Shown: positions 1-9,607, numbered from the stretch's first letter. The stretch: DNA of 64,000 bases from Staphylococcus debuckii (GCF_003718735.1 NZ_CP033460.1:186001-250000), one strand, 5' to 3'. Notes: a model not told the origin generated them from the letters alone. Program-made: numbers and translations.

Positions 1-57
1 AAATTTTGATTCCTTCAATCCCTTGAAGCTGTAAGGATTGAATCGTGTTGTAAAATT
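1..57. other. Hairpin at window edge
   Basis: Arms AAATTTT and AAAATTT enclose a second pair, TTCAATCC and GGATTGAA. The structure could be the terminator of a gene lying to the left of the window, but no clean T-run borders it, so its role is uncertain. Confidence 0.4.
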
Positions 58-67
58 TCTTTAACAA

Positions 68-82
68 ATAATTCTGAAAATT
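68..82 (+). promoter_or_regulatory. Probable CodY box upstream of the met promoter
   Basis: ATAATTCTGAAAATT matches the CodY consensus AATTTTCWGAAAATT at 12 of 15 positions and ends three bases before the -35 hexamer. In S. aureus the met operon is known to be directly repressed by CodY, so repression in rich medium is the expected role here. Confidence 0.65.
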
Positions 83-85
83 CTG

Positions 86-115
86 TTGACAAAGCTATAC
101 AGAGCAATATACAAT
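86..115 (+). promoter_or_regulatory. Promoter of the met T-box leader
   Basis: A consensus -35 TTGACA (86-91) is followed by TATACAAT (108-115), giving 16 bp to TATACA or 18 bp to TACAAT. It lies directly upstream of the T-box leader and is abutted by the CodY-like box. Confidence 0.75.
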
Positions 116-121
116 GTGGTC

Positions 122-540
122 ATCAACAAAAAACAAAACATTTTACACAAAGAAAGATAATTGAATATCGTTCTTAAACACGATAATAAGGAAAGTAGAA
201 CTTACACTGCTGGCACAGAGAGCCTCCAATTGCTGAAAGGAGGCGCAGAAAGAAAGTTTGAAAATGGCCTTGGAGTGGTGATGTCGATATGAGGCATCAA
301 CGGGGGCGCCCGTTACAGCGCTACAGTATTAACATTTTTGCACAATGGCGTACTGGATAACGAAACGTTATTTTTTAATAGCGGGCCTTCATTCAGTATC
401 AGAGCCATCAACAGATTTAGCGTACTGGAAGAGGTTGCTTTAGCAATAAAGCAGCGAATTAAGGTGGTACCGCGAAGCTCAAGCTTTCGTCCTTTACATC
501 CGATTTTGTTCGGGTTTAAAGGACGGAAGCTTTTTTTCGT
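122..540 (+). promoter_or_regulatory. Met-type T-box riboswitch leader of metC-metF-metE
   Basis: The T-box core AAGGTGGTACCGCG sits at 461-474 and is followed by a factor-independent terminator at 481-537. The likely specifier codon is ATG at 264-266, in the usual context on the 3' side of stem I, so uncharged tRNA-Met should be sensed. The leader is long (about 420 nt), as is known for the staphylococcal met leader. Transcription should read through into metC only when methionyl-tRNA is scarce. A reading frame at 338-559 lies inside this RNA and is not a gene. Confidence 0.93.
481..537 (+). terminator. T-box terminator hairpin
   Basis: AAGCTTTCGTCCTTTA pairs with TAAAGGACGGAAGCTT and is followed by seven T. 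It is the terminator conformer that competes with the antiterminator formed around the T-box sequence. Confidence 0.9.
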
Positions 541-614
541 GGTCAGCTTTCCTCCTTAGTTCCAGAACTTCCGCAGCCAAAAGCAATCTCAATAACTAAA
601 GGAGTGTTTATTCT

Positions 615-1787
615 ATGTCACTATCATCAGAAACAAATTTAATCAAGCATCACCAATTCCCGCATATCTTAGCAGCCAATCCGCCATTATACGATTCATC
701 AACTTTTCCGACAGAATTAATCGGTTCAGAAGTTGCTTATGACTACGCCAGATCAGGTCATCCGAATCGTGAAGTATTAGAAGAAAAAATTGCAGCGCTT
801 GAAGGTGCAGATTACGGCATCGCCTACAATTCCGGCATCGGCGCAATTTCAGCAGTTTTCTTTTTACTAGAAAGCGGAGACCATCTCATTATACCGAATG
901 ACGTTTATGGCGGAACTTATCGCTTATGTACACAGTTCTTACCAGGGTTGAACATCGAAGTAACTACAGTCGATACTACTAATCCTGCAGAAGTAGAGAA
1001 AGCGATTAAAGATAATACGAAACTAATTCATATTGAAACACCATCTAATCCATTATTTAAAGTGACAGACATCCAAGCGATTGCAGATGTAGCGAAAGCG
1101 CACAACTTGCTGCTTTCAGTAGACAACACTTTCTTAACACCTTTATCACAGAAACCTTTAGAATTAGGCGCTGATATTGTCAGTCACAGTGCTACTAAAT
1201 TCTTAAGTGGCCACAGCGATCTAATCGCAGGCATCGTGGTAACGAACAATGCGGAAGTCGCAGAACAATTAAGATTTATCCAAAATACGTTAGGCAGCGG
1301 TTTATCAGCACAAGATAGCTGGACGCTGACAAAACACCTTAAAACATTGCATGTACGTTGGAATCAATCCGTACACAATACACAAAAAATTGTTGAATTC
1401 TTAAAATCTCGTCCGGAAATTACCGAAGTTTATTACCCAGGAAATGATGAAATCAATCAAAAGCAAGCTGAAAATGGCGGTGCAGTTTTAAGTTTCCGCT
1501 TAAGCGATCCTGAAAAAGTGCCCGAATTCGCAAAGGCTCTGAAAATACCTCAAATTGCAGTCAGCTTAGGCGGTATTCAAACAATTGTTTCTCATCCAGC
1601 TACAATGTCTCACGCTTCAGTTCCTGAAGATGTACGCAATGAACGCGGCATTACCTTCGACTTACTGAGATTAAGTGTTGGATTAGAAGACCCTGACGAA
1701 TTGATTGCAGATTTTGAAGCAGCATTGGAGGAAGCATACTATGAACCGATTTCTACAAACTTTGAAAGAGAACGTCTTAGTAGCTGA
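615..1787 (+). CDS. metC: Cystathionine beta-lyase / gamma-synthase family enzyme (MetC-like)
   Basis: This 390-residue PLP enzyme of the Cys/Met metabolism family acts in transsulfuration toward homocysteine. The YAR motif is at residues 44-46, the aspartate that binds the PLP ring nitrogen is D170, and the PLP lysine is K195 in SATK. The N-terminus (ANPPLYDSSTF) resembles staphylococcal MetC more than MetI, but lyase and synthase activities cannot be separated by eye. ATG is preceded by GGAG 10 nt upstream. The 3' end overlaps metF by 47 bp, implying translational coupling. The S. aureus operon has metI in front of metC. Here metC follows the T-box directly, so metI is absent from this locus. 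Confidence 0.88.
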   Translation: MSLSSETNLIKHHQFPHILAANPPLYDSSTFPTELIGSEVAYDYARSGHPNREVLEEKIAALEGADYGIAYNSGIGAISAVFFLLESGDHLIIPNDVYGGTYRLCTQFLPGLNIEVTTVDTTNPAEVEKAIKDNTKLIHIETPSNPLFKVTDIQAIADVAKAHNLLLSVDNTFLTPLSQKPLELGADIVSHSATKFLSGHSDLIAGIVVTNNAEVAEQLRFIQNTLGSGLSAQDSWTLTKHLKTLHVRWNQSVHNTQKIVEFLKSRPEITEVYYPGNDEINQKQAENGGAVLSFRLSDPEKVPEFAKALKIPQIAVSLGGIQTIVSHPATMSHASVPEDVRNERGITFDLLRLSVGLEDPDELIADFEAALEEAYYEPISTNFERERLSS

Positions 1788-3582
1788 CGGTGCAATAGGA
1801 ACGATTCTTTACTCCGAAGGGATCGATACTTGTCCCGAAGCTTATAACCTGACACACCCGCATAAAATTGAACGGATTCATCGTTCTTACATTCAAGCAG
1901 GCGCAGATGTCATCCAAACCAATACGTATGGCGCTAATTTTGAGAAGCTCCAAACATTCGGCTTGGAACATCGCGTGAAAGATATCACTCGTGCTGGCGT
2001 CAGAATTGCGAAGAAAGCCGCTGACGAAGATACCTTCATTTTAGGAACGGTAGGTGGATTTAAAGGTGTACAGCAGAATGAATTATCTTTATCTACCATT
2101 CTTTATCATACAGATATCCAAATCGAAACTTTAATCGATGAAGGGGTAGACGCCCTGCTATTTGAAACGTATTATGATTTGAATGAACTCTTGCAAGTCA
2201 TCAGGGCAACCAAGAAAAAGTACGATATTCCAGTTATCGCACAACTTACCGCTTCCAACACGAATTACTTGCAAGACGGCACTGAAATTAATGAAGCCTT
2301 GAAACAAGTAGAAGCGGAAGGCGCAGATGTAATCGGATTGAATTGTCATCATGGTCCACACCATATGCAGCAATCCTTTACTCATATCGAACTTCCGCAA
2401 CATGCCTTATTATCGTGCTATCCGAATGCGAGTTTGCTAGACTTTGAAAATTCTTCAATTAAATATAGCGATAATGCCACTTATTTCGGCAAAGTCGCAA
2501 AGTCACTCGTCAAAGAAGGCGTACACTTGATCGGCGGTTGTTGCGGCACTACACCCGAACATATTCATTACATTAAAGAAGCGGTAGAAGGGTTAAAACC
2601 GATTAATGAGAAGAAAGTGATTCCTATCAGACGCAAGAGCAATCACCCTTCCATTCCGGTTCGCAAAGACAATCTGACAACGAAAGTGAAAGCAGGTCCT
2701 ACCGTTATTGTAGAACTTGATACACCGAAACATTTAGATACTACGAAATTCTTTGCTAATGTGACGAAGCTTGATAAAGCAAAGGTAGATGCGATTACCT
2801 TAGCCGACAATTCATTAGCAACAGTGCGGGTCAGCAATATCGCTGCAGCCAGCATTATTAAACAAAACTATAATATTGAACCTTTAGTACACATCACTTG
2901 CCGAGACAGGAACTTGATCGGGCTGCAATCCCACTTATTAGGTTTATCACTATTGGGCATCAACGAAATTCTGGCTATTACCGGTGATCCTTCAAAGGTA
3001 GGTCATCTGCCAGGCGCTACAAATGTTTATGATGTGAATTCCAAAGGATTGACTGAACTAGCTGTCCGCTTCAACCAAGGCTTGAACATCGACGGCGGCG
3101 CTTTGAAAACGACTACCAACTTCAACATTGCAGGAGCCTTCAACCCGAATGTCCGCAAGATGGAAGCAGCCGTACGACGTTTGGATAAGAAAGTCGACAG
3201 CGGAATGAATTATTTTATTACACAGCCTGTATACACGGTAGAAAGGATTCAAGAAATTGCTGAAAAGACAGCACATTTAGATGCCCCTTTCTTCATCGGT
3301 ATTATGCCGATTACCAGTTACAGAAACGCACAATTTTTACACAATGAAGTACCAGGCATTACCTTACCTGAAGAAATACTAGAGGAATTTGAAGCGGTTC
3401 AACATGATAAGCAAAAAACAAAAGAACTCAGCTTAAAAATTTGCAGAGAGCTAGTAGATGAAGTAACCAAACACTTTAATGGTTTATATCTCATCACCCC
3501 ATTTGAACAAGTTGATTATTCATTAGAACTTGCAACTTATTTTAAATCTAAAACTGAAAGTAACCAGGAGGCAATAATATGA
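1741..3582 (+). CDS. metF: Bifunctional homocysteine S-methyltransferase / 5,10-methylenetetrahydrofolate reductase
   Basis: A two-domain protein of 613 residues, the same length as S. aureus MetF. The N-terminal half is a zinc-dependent homocysteine S-methyltransferase with ligands C202 (GLNC) and C267-C268 (GGCCGT). The C-terminal half (from about residue 320) is a methylenetetrahydrofolate reductase barrel. Together with MetE it makes methionine and supplies 5-methyl-THF. I chose ATG 1741 over an upstream TTG because GGAGG lies 9 nt before it and the length fits the family. It starts inside metC and ends with ATGA overlapping the metE start. Confidence 0.93.
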   Translation: MNRFLQTLKENVLVADGAIGTILYSEGIDTCPEAYNLTHPHKIERIHRSYIQAGADVIQTNTYGANFEKLQTFGLEHRVKDITRAGVRIAKKAADEDTFILGTVGGFKGVQQNELSLSTILYHTDIQIETLIDEGVDALLFETYYDLNELLQVIRATKKKYDIPVIAQLTASNTNYLQDGTEINEALKQVEAEGADVIGLNCHHGPHHMQQSFTHIELPQHALLSCYPNASLLDFENSSIKYSDNATYFGKVAKSLVKEGVHLIGGCCGTTPEHIHYIKEAVEGLKPINEKKVIPIRRKSNHPSIPVRKDNLTTKVKAGPTVIVELDTPKHLDTTKFFANVTKLDKAKVDAITLADNSLATVRVSNIAAASIIKQNYNIEPLVHITCRDRNLIGLQSHLLGLSLLGINEILAITGDPSKVGHLPGATNVYDVNSKGLTELAVRFNQGLNIDGGALKTTTNFNIAGAFNPNVRKMEAAVRRLDKKVDSGMNYFITQPVYTVERIQEIAEKTAHLDAPFFIGIMPITSYRNAQFLHNEVPGITLPEEILEEFEAVQHDKQKTKELSLKICRELVDEVTKHFNGLYLITPFEQVDYSLELATYFKSKTESNQEAII

Positions 3583-5822
3583 CAATTAAAACAGCTAATA
3601 TCGGATTCCCACGTTTAGGACGCAAAAGAGAATGGAAGAAAGCCATCGAAAGTTATTGGGCAGGCAAAACAAATTATGATGAATTAACAGCAACACTTAA
3701 CGATTTGCATAAAGAAAATTTACTCTTACAAAAAAACTATAACATCGACAGTGTACCAGTCGGAGATTTCTCATTATACGATCACGTACTGGATACATCA
3801 TTATTATTCAACATCATTCCAGAACGTTTCCAAGGTCAAGAAGTAAACGACGATTTATTATTTGATATCGCTCGCGGTACGAAAGATCATGTCGCTAGTG
3901 CCTTAATTAAATGGTTCAACACAAACTATCACTACATCGTACCTGAATGGGACCATGCAGAACCTAAATTAAATCGCAATGTTTTACTTGAAAGATTCCA
4001 ATTCGCACAACAATTAAATGTGCCAGCACATCCAGTTATCTTAGGACCAGTGTCATTCGTACAATTATCACGTGGCGGCGAACAATCATTTGAGGAAAAG
4101 GTAGAAACATTATTGCCGCTTTACAAAGAAGTTTTACAATCATTAGTAGATGCAGGTGCTGAATATATCCAAATCGATGAACCTGTATTAGTCACTGACA
4201 ACGCTAAAGATTTAGAAGACATTACACATCACGTTTACGATTACTTTGATAAAGCAGGTTTAGGCGACAAATTAGTCATCCAAACTTACTTCGAACATGT
4301 AGATTTAGAGTTTGTAAACAGCTTGCCAGTTAAAGGCTTAGGCTTAGACTTCGTACATGATCGCGGTGTCAACTTACAACAAATCAGAGATGGCAAATTA
4401 TCTAAAGACAAAGCCTTATACGCAGGTATTGTAGACGGTCGTAATGTATGGGCTGCAGACATCGAAGTGAAGAAAGATTTGATCGAAGAATTACAACAAT
4501 TTACAGACGAGTTAGTCATCCAACCGTCTTCTTCTTTACTCCATGTTCCAGTTTCTTTAGATGATGAAGTGCTAGATGAAACAATTGAAGAAGGTTTAAG
4601 CTTCGCTACTGAAAAATTAGATGAGTTAGATGCTTTAAAACGTCTTATCAACGATGGAGATACAGAAAAATACGATCAATTGAAAGCACAATACGAACGT
4701 TTCCAAAATCAAGCATTCAAAAACCTTGAATATGATTTCGACAGCGTACGTACCAATCGTGAATCAGCATTCCCTGAACGTAAGAGAGTACAAGATGCAC
4801 GCTTGAAATTACCAGAGCTGCCAACAACAACAATCGGTTCATTCCCACAAACTAAAGAAGTACGTAAGAAACGTGCAGATTGGAAAAACCACCGCATCAG
4901 CGATGAAGAGTATAATCAATTCTTGCGTGATGAAATCGCACGTTGGATTCAAATCCAAGAAGATATCGGTTTAGATGTGTTTGTACACGGTGAATTCGAA
5001 CGTAACGACATGGTTGAATTCTTCGGTGAAAGACTGCAAGGCTTCTTAGTTACAAAATTCGGATGGGTACAATCTTACGGTTCTCGTGCGGTCAAGCCGC
5101 CAGTAATCTACGGAGACGTTAAATGGACGAAACCAATTACAGTAGAAGAAACAGCATACGCACAAAGTTTAACAGACCACCCTGTAAAAGGAATGCTGAC
5201 AGGTCCGGTTACCATCTTGAACTGGTCATTCGAACGCGTAGATATTCCACGCCAAGAAGTTCAAGATCAAATCGCTTTAGCTATCAACGAAGAAGTATTA
5301 GCATTAGAAGACGCTGGCATTAAAATTATCCAAGTAGACGAACCAGCATTGCGTGAAGGCTTACCGCTTCGCAAAGAATACCATGAAGAGTACTTGAAAC
5401 AAGCGTTGCGCTCATTCCGCTTAGCTACGTCTTCTGTGGCGGATGCTACGCAAATCCATACACATATGTGTTATTCTCAATTCGGCGAAATCATTCATAC
5501 TATCCACGATTTAGATGCAGATGTGATTTCAATCGAAACATCTCGCAGCCATGGTGCACTAATTAAAGACTTCGAGGATATTACGTATGATTTAGGTATC
5601 GGATTAGGTGTTTATGATATTCACAGCCCACGTATCCCGACTGAAGAAGAAATTACAGTAGCTATCAATCGTGGACTACAAGAAATCGACCGTTCATTAT
5701 TCTGGGTTAACCCAGACTGCGGCTTGAAAACACGTAACGAAGATCAAGTAAAAGAAGCATTATCTGTCTTAGTATCAGCAGTTAAAAAATTACGTCACGA
5801 ACAAGGTCAAGAAACAGCATAA
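3579..5822 (+). CDS. metE: Cobalamin-independent methionine synthase
   Basis: This 747-residue enzyme transfers the methyl group of 5-methyltetrahydropteroyl-triglutamate to homocysteine. The N-terminal folate barrel begins with the typical [14 protein letters not shown] stretch. The C-terminal barrel carries [10 protein letters not shown] and the zinc-binding residues in [10 protein letters not shown] and NPDCGLKTR. It overlaps metF by 4 nt (ATGA) and has AGGAGG upstream. It is the last methionine gene of the operon. The enzyme is slow and abundant, consistent with the T-box and CodY control of the operon. Confidence 0.97.
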   Translation: MTIKTANIGFPRLGRKREWKKAIESYWAGKTNYDELTATLNDLHKENLLLQKNYNIDSVPVGDFSLYDHVLDTSLLFNIIPERFQGQEVNDDLLFDIARGTKDHVASALIKWFNTNYHYIVPEWDHAEPKLNRNVLLERFQFAQQLNVPAHPVILGPVSFVQLSRGGEQSFEEKVETLLPLYKEVLQSLVDAGAEYIQIDEPVLVTDNAKDLEDITHHVYDYFDKAGLGDKLVIQTYFEHVDLEFVNSLPVKGLGLDFVHDRGVNLQQIRDGKLSKDKALYAGIVDGRNVWAADIEVKKDLIEELQQFTDELVIQPSSSLLHVPVSLDDEVLDETIEEGLSFATEKLDELDALKRLINDGDTEKYDQLKAQYERFQNQAFKNLEYDFDSVRTNRESAFPERKRVQDARLKLPELPTTTIGSFPQTKEVRKKRADWKNHRISDEEYNQFLRDEIARWIQIQEDIGLDVFVHGEFERNDMVEFFGERLQGFLVTKFGWVQSYGSRAVKPPVIYGDVKWTKPITVEETAYAQSLTDHPVKGMLTGPVTILNWSFERVDIPRQEVQDQIALAINEEVLALEDAGIKIIQVDEPALREGLPLRKEYHEEYLKQALRSFRLATSSVADATQIHTHMCYSQFGEIIHTIHDLDADVISIETSRSHGALIKDFEDITYDLGIGLGVYDIHSPRIPTEEEITVAINRGLQEIDRSLFWVNPDCGLKTRNEDQVKEALSVLVSAVKKLRHEQGQETA

Positions 5823-5833
5823 ACCAATAAATA

Positions 5834-5891
5834 TTGAGCATGGTAATACATGATTAGGCCTCTCCTTCCCCTAATCATGTTGCCAACTCAA
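5834..5891 (+). other. Strong hairpin between metE and the cyclase gene
   Basis: An 11-bp perfect stem (ACATGATTAGG / CCTAATCATGT, 5848-5858 with 5870-5880) is extended outward to TTGAG and CTCAA. The nearest T-run is about 16 nt downstream (5907-5913), so it is an attenuator or mRNA-stabilising hairpin rather than a clear terminator. Confidence 0.55.
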
Positions 5892-5948
5892 TGTAAAGTA
5901 TTACTATTTTTTTAATAACAACAATGCAGTTGCAGCGAGGTGTTTATC

Positions 5949-6698
5949 ATGAGTTATCCTTTATGGGATCAGCTGAAAACTTTGAAAGAAAATAAATGGG
6001 TCGATTTGACACATACATTTGATTCAAAGAGTCCACATTTCAGCGCTTTAGAAGAAGCATATATCGATACAATCAGTACAGTACCTGAAGATGGATTTTT
6101 CGTACAAAGATGGAGTGTTGCAACGCAATATGGCACACATATTGATGCTCCTATCCACTTTGTAGAACATAAACGCTATTTGCACGAGCTCGATTTAAAA
6201 GAATTAGTATTGCCCCTCATCGTGCTCGACTATTCTAAAGAGGTAGCCGAAAATTCTGATTTCCGTCTTACACGTGAAGATTTATTGAACTGGGAAGAGG
6301 CACATGGCCGTATCGAACCTGATTCATTCGTTGCGTTCCGCAGTGACTGGTCGAAACGTTGGCCGAACGTTGAACAATTCGAGAATAAAGATGCTGAAGG
6401 CAATCCTCACTCTCCAGGATGGGCATTAGATGCATTACAATTCTTACTTGAAGAACGTGGTGTGACTTCCATAGGTCATGAGACATTTGATACTGATGCC
6501 TCTGTTGATGTCGCAAAACACGGCGACTTAATCGGCGAACGTTATGTCTTAGGACAAGATACTTTCCAAATTGAACTATTAACAAACCTTGATCAACTCC
6601 CTGAAAGAGGTGCGGTAATTTATACAATCAGCCCTAAACCCGCAGATGCTCCCGGATTCCCTGTCCGAGCATTTGCTATCACTCCAGATAAGCAATAA
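5949..6698 (+). CDS. Cyclase / kynurenine formamidase-family metal-dependent hydrolase
   Basis: A 249-residue protein of the cyclase family (PF04199), which includes arylformamidases and isatin hydrolases. The metal-binding signature YGTHIDAPIHF is at residues 61-71, with H64, D66 and H70 as ligands. The actual substrate is unknown. ATG 5949 is chosen over GTG 5940 because GAGGTG lies just before it. It follows metE in the same direction after a 126-nt gap that holds a hairpin, so it is probably co-transcribed in part. S. aureus has an unrelated gene at this place in the met operon. Confidence 0.8.
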   Translation: MSYPLWDQLKTLKENKWVDLTHTFDSKSPHFSALEEAYIDTISTVPEDGFFVQRWSVATQYGTHIDAPIHFVEHKRYLHELDLKELVLPLIVLDYSKEVAENSDFRLTREDLLNWEEAHGRIEPDSFVAFRSDWSKRWPNVEQFENKDAEGNPHSPGWALDALQFLLEERGVTSIGHETFDTDASVDVAKHGDLIGERYVLGQDTFQIELLTNLDQLPERGAVIYTISPKPADAPGFPVRAFAITPDKQ

Positions 6699-7000
6699 TG
6701 GACACGCGATCATCCATTATAAGCAGCCATTATGAGTGAACTTAATATGTTGGCTACATGCCCTGGGTCCACAGGAATTGGGGCATGAATCGCCACTGTT
6801 CTTAAACCCGATTAAGAACATCTTTTCATTATCCGGTATACATCTTCACCCGATAGGGATGTATACTGAAATTCATTTTATTGCCAGTTCCCGATAAACG
6901 GCAATAACCTAACTCCTTTTACTAATTATAAAAAGAAGACACTGGATATCAGGCAGCACCTCCCACCACCCCGTGAGTGTTGAAGCCTGATATCCAGTGT
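6695..7000 (+). ncRNA. Candidate structured RNA: seven consecutive hairpins with CCCGAT loops
   Basis: Seven inverted repeats follow each other: 6695-6720, 6725-6755, 6757-6787, 6797-6820 (9-bp perfect stem), 6836-6866 (9 bp), 6878-6907 (8 bp) and 6939-7000 (16-bp perfect stem). Three loops expose CCCGA(T) at 6807, 6849 and 6890. The 30-nt loop of the last hairpin is C-rich and contains CACCTCC, identical to the anti-Shine-Dalgarno core. C-rich loops of this kind are the target-binding elements of RNAIII and several Rsa sRNAs. I see no good dedicated promoter, so the RNA may be a 3'UTR product of the met operon. Confidence 0.55.
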
Positions 7001-7029
7001 TCTATTTTGGAAAAGTTTATATATTAAAT

Positions 7030-7076
7030 AAAAAAGAGAGGCGAAACAACTTTACGTTGACTCGCCTCTCTTTTTT
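7030..7076. terminator. Bidirectional terminator
   Basis: A 15-bp perfect arm pair, AAAAAAGAGAGGCGA and TCGCCTCTCTTTTTT, gives T-runs in both directions. It lies between the plus-strand met/cyclase unit and the end of the minus-strand aminotransferase gene. Confidence 0.92.
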
Positions 7077-7159
7077 CCGTTGTACTTTTGTAACTTCTTA
7101 CAATTATAATATGCGTATGAATCGCTTAAAACGTAATTCTGTTTGATCTTAATTTACAG

Positions 7160-8320
7160 TTATTTTTTATACATAGTGCTAAGTGATTTCAACCGCTTCG
7201 CCGCTTCATCTAATTGTTCATCATCTAATGCAAGGGAGACACGCACATAATGATTGCCATTTTCGCCAAATGGAATGCCTGGCGCAACTAATATAGACTG
7301 ATCTTGTAATAGGAATTCCACAAATTGTTCCCCAGTATAGCCTTCAGGTGTCTTTAACCATAAGAAAATACCACCTGTCATAGGTTCATATGGAATAGCG
7401 CCTTCATCTAAAATGGCTGTGAAGCGGTCTCGACGTTTTCTGAACACTTCGCTTTGTTGTTCTAAAAAATCATCATAATTATTTAAAGCAAAGGTAGCAG
7501 CATCTTGTAATGCGCCGAACATACCTGCATGGTGATGCGTATGATACTTTTTCAATGCTTGAATAACTTCTTTATTCCCTACCGCAAACCCAACACGATA
7601 GCCTGACATATTATAGCCTTTAGACAGAGAGTAGACTTCTATAGCTACATCTTTTCCATCTTTTGACTGCAAGATACTCGGGTTCTTATGATCAAATCCA
7701 AAGGCTGCATAAGCAAAATCATGTACAATTTTAGTTTGTGTTCCTTTGAATTTTTGAACCGCTTCATCGAACACTTCTTGTGTCACTGTGGAACCTGTTG
7801 GATTATTCGGATACGTTAAATAGATGAGCTTCGTTTGTTTCAAGACATCCTCAGGTACTTTATCCCAATCCGGCTGGTAATTCGGTGGATCTAACTCCAA
7901 TGCATAGGGATGTGCATCTGCAAATAAGACACCTGCCAGATAATCAGTGTAGCCAGGGTCAGGCAGCAGCACATAATCTTCTGGGTTTACAATACAGTTC
8001 GGTAAGCCTACCAGACCGTTTTTAGTGCCGTATAAGATACATACTTCATCATCTTTATCTAATTCAACACCATATTGACGTTGATAAAAATCGACAATCG
8101 CTTGTTTGAATGTTTCTTTACCATGGAACGCTCCATATTTCTGGTTTTCAGGAACACGCAAAGCATTCGCAAATTCATCGACAATTCCTTTGGGTGTTTC
8201 TCCATCCGGAATACCTACTGCCATGTTGATAAGTGCAAGCGGTCCGTGTTCGATTTTTCTTCCCATTGTTTTTCCAAAGTAACTATCCGGTATCTTCTCT
8301 AATCTTCTTGACATCACCAT
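7160..8320 (-). CDS. Class I/II PLP aminotransferase under SAM riboswitch control
   Basis: A 386-residue fold-type I aminotransferase. PNNPTG is at residues 171-176, the pyridine-nitrogen aspartate is D201, and the PLP lysine is K234 in SLSKGYNMSGYR. By sequence it belongs with the alanine/LL-diaminopimelate/methionine aminotransferase-like group. The S-box leader upstream points to a role in methionine synthesis or salvage, for example transamination of 4-methylthio-2-oxobutanoate; that is inferred from regulation only. ATG 8320 is chosen because GGGGG lies 7 nt upstream; an internal ATG two codons later is too far from it. Confidence 0.85.
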   Translation of the reverse strand: MVMSRRLEKIPDSYFGKTMGRKIEHGPLALINMAVGIPDGETPKGIVDEFANALRVPENQKYGAFHGKETFKQAIVDFYQRQYGVELDKDDEVCILYGTKNGLVGLPNCIVNPEDYVLLPDPGYTDYLAGVLFADAHPYALELDPPNYQPDWDKVPEDVLKQTKLIYLTYPNNPTGSTVTQEVFDEAVQKFKGTQTKIVHDFAYAAFGFDHKNPSILQSKDGKDVAIEVYSLSKGYNMSGYRVGFAVGNKEVIQALKKYHTHHHAGMFGALQDAATFALNNYDDFLEQQSEVFRKRRDRFTAILDEGAIPYEPMTGGIFLWLKTPEGYTGEQFVEFLLQDQSILVAPGIPFGENGNHYVRVSLALDDEQLDEAAKRLKSLSTMYKK

Positions 8321-8365
8321 TCATAGTCCCCCTTTTATTTATGATAGATACGTCATACTTTTTTC

Positions 8366-8403
8366 AAAAAAAGCTATATGTCACTGCATAAGCAACATAT
8401 AGC
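8366..8403 (-). terminator. SAM riboswitch expression-platform terminator
   Basis: GCTATATG and CATATAGC form the stem, with seven T on the minus strand (A at 8366-8372). It lies between the SAM aptamer and the aminotransferase start, as expected for an OFF switch. Confidence 0.85.
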
Positions 8404-8418
8404 CGACTATGTATATGC

Positions 8419-8528
8419 ACCTATCTTTCAAGTTGTACTTGTTGGATGAAGCACAGTGAGGTCAGTCTCAATAACCTTCTGTTGCTGAAGCTTCATAGGG
8501 CCAATTCCCTCTGCTTCTCTTAATAAGT
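8419..8528 (-). promoter_or_regulatory. SAM-I (S-box) riboswitch
   Basis: Read on the minus strand the region contains the S-box hallmarks TTAAGAGAAGCAGAGGGA, TTGGCCCTATGAAGC and TTCAGCAAC, with a P1 helix pairing ACTTAT (8523-8528) to ATAGGT (8419-8424). A terminator follows. SAM binding should favour termination and switch the aminotransferase off when methionine and SAM are plentiful. Confidence 0.93.
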
Positions 8529-8553
8529 CTGATTAATATAATTAACGTTTCTT

Positions 8554-8582
8554 ATTGTACTAAAAATTCTGACATTTATCAA
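8554..8582 (-). promoter_or_regulatory. Promoter of the SAM riboswitch transcript
   Basis: On the minus strand TTGATA (8582-8577) and TACAAT (8559-8554) are separated by exactly 17 bp, about 25 nt upstream of the aptamer. Confidence 0.75.
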
Positions 8583-8599
8583 TTATAGGAGTAATACGC

Positions 8600-8631
8600 A
8601 AAAACTCCACAGCATAGTAAGCTGCAGAGTC
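8600..8631 (-). terminator. Terminator of the lipoprotein pair
   Basis: On the minus strand ACTCTGCAGC pairs with GCTGTGGAGT and is followed by TTTT. It lies just past the stop of the second lipoprotein gene. Confidence 0.8.
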
Positions 8632-8640
8632 TTATAGATA

Positions 8641-9594
8641 TTATTCAGGTTGTCCTTTTGCATCAAATTTTTCTACTGAACCATCTGAGTTAACGATATA
8701 CGAACCTGCAAGGTTGCCAGACTTATCAACAAATGAGAAGCCCCACTTGCCGTCTTCTAATTGTTCAGGTTCTTTATACGTATAAGTACTTGTATCTAAC
8801 TTGTGCCCTTCGTAATCTTCCACTTTATCGATGACGTTATCACGTGTCACTGTGCCGCCTGAATTCGTGCTTTGTTTAGCATCACTATCACTATCCGAGT
8901 TAGCGGCTGACTTACTACTTGTCCCTACTTCAGGGGTTTCACTAACCGAAGTCATGTTTGCCACTTTTGAAAAGTTTGGATTATCCATATATTTTTCATA
9001 CAAATCTTTAAGATTATAAATCGCACCATAATCTAGTAATTGTTGATACGTATTTGTTCCTTTTTCAGGCATGATAATAATTTGTGAATCTGTCATAGCC
9101 ATCATTGTGAGATAGTTGCCTTTTGATTCATAAGACTCATAAACATCCATATTAGAAGGCTGGCCTGGTACTTGTCCATCAAATGTTCTTTGGAATTTAA
9201 TATGTTGGATTGATTCTTGTCCCCTATCAAGCCCATCCCATTTCACATAACTATGGTTTAATAATTCTTCTGCAGAAACGGTTGTTTCTGCAGACTTTGA
9301 ATGTTCCACTGCAAACATTGCGAGTACAATCTTATCTTTGTTAGTGAGTTGATTAAAACTTTTGGTATTACTAGAATTATCAGATGATTTCTCTGATTCG
9401 GAATTATCTTTTTCACTATTCTTTTCTGATAATCCTTCTTTATTGTTTTGTTTTTCAGAAGTTTTGTTATCTTTGTGCTTTGTTTCTTGTTGAGTGTCTT
9501 CTTTGCTGTCTGATGATTTATGGTCACTGTGCCCACATCCTGAAAGGAAGAGAGCCAAAGTTGCAGAAGCAGCAAACAAATACTTCAATTTCAT
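8641..9594 (-). CDS. Lipoprotein, tandem paralogue 2
   Basis: A 317-residue protein with a lipoprotein signal peptide (MKLKYLFAASATLALFLSGC), so it should be lipidated on the cysteine and held on the outer face of the membrane. After the cysteine comes a Lys/Glu/Ser/Asn-rich linker to about residue 85, then a globular region. The C-terminal 70 residues are nearly identical to those of the neighbouring paralogue. ATG 9594 follows GGAGGG with 8 nt spacing; an upstream in-frame ATG would delay the signal peptide. I do not recognise a function. Confidence 0.82.
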   Translation of the reverse strand: MKLKYLFAASATLALFLSGCGHSDHKSSDSKEDTQQETKHKDNKTSEKQNNKEGLSEKNSEKDNSESEKSSDNSSNTKSFNQLTNKDKIVLAMFAVEHSKSAETTVSAEELLNHSYVKWDGLDRGQESIQHIKFQRTFDGQVPGQPSNMDVYESYESKGNYLTMMAMTDSQIIIMPEKGTNTYQQLLDYGAIYNLKDLYEKYMDNPNFSKVANMTSVSETPEVGTSSKSAANSDSDSDAKQSTNSGGTVTRDNVIDKVEDYEGHKLDTSTYTYKEPEQLEDGKWGFSFVDKSGNLAGSYIVNSDGSVEKFDAKGQPE

Positions 9595-9607
9595 CTGAGG
9601 TGCCCTC

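Noticed and set aside
338..559. Open frame in front of metC
   Set aside because: It lies inside the T-box RNA, has no ribosome-binding site, and its end crosses the terminator.
6699..6722. TGGACA/TTATAA as a promoter for the structured RNA
   Set aside because: The spacing is only 12 bp, and the bases are part of the first hairpin.
9258..9575. Frame on the minus strand inside the lipoprotein gene
   Set aside because: It is a shifted shadow of the Lys/Asn-rich linker; the lipoprotein frame has the signal peptide and Shine-Dalgarno sequence.
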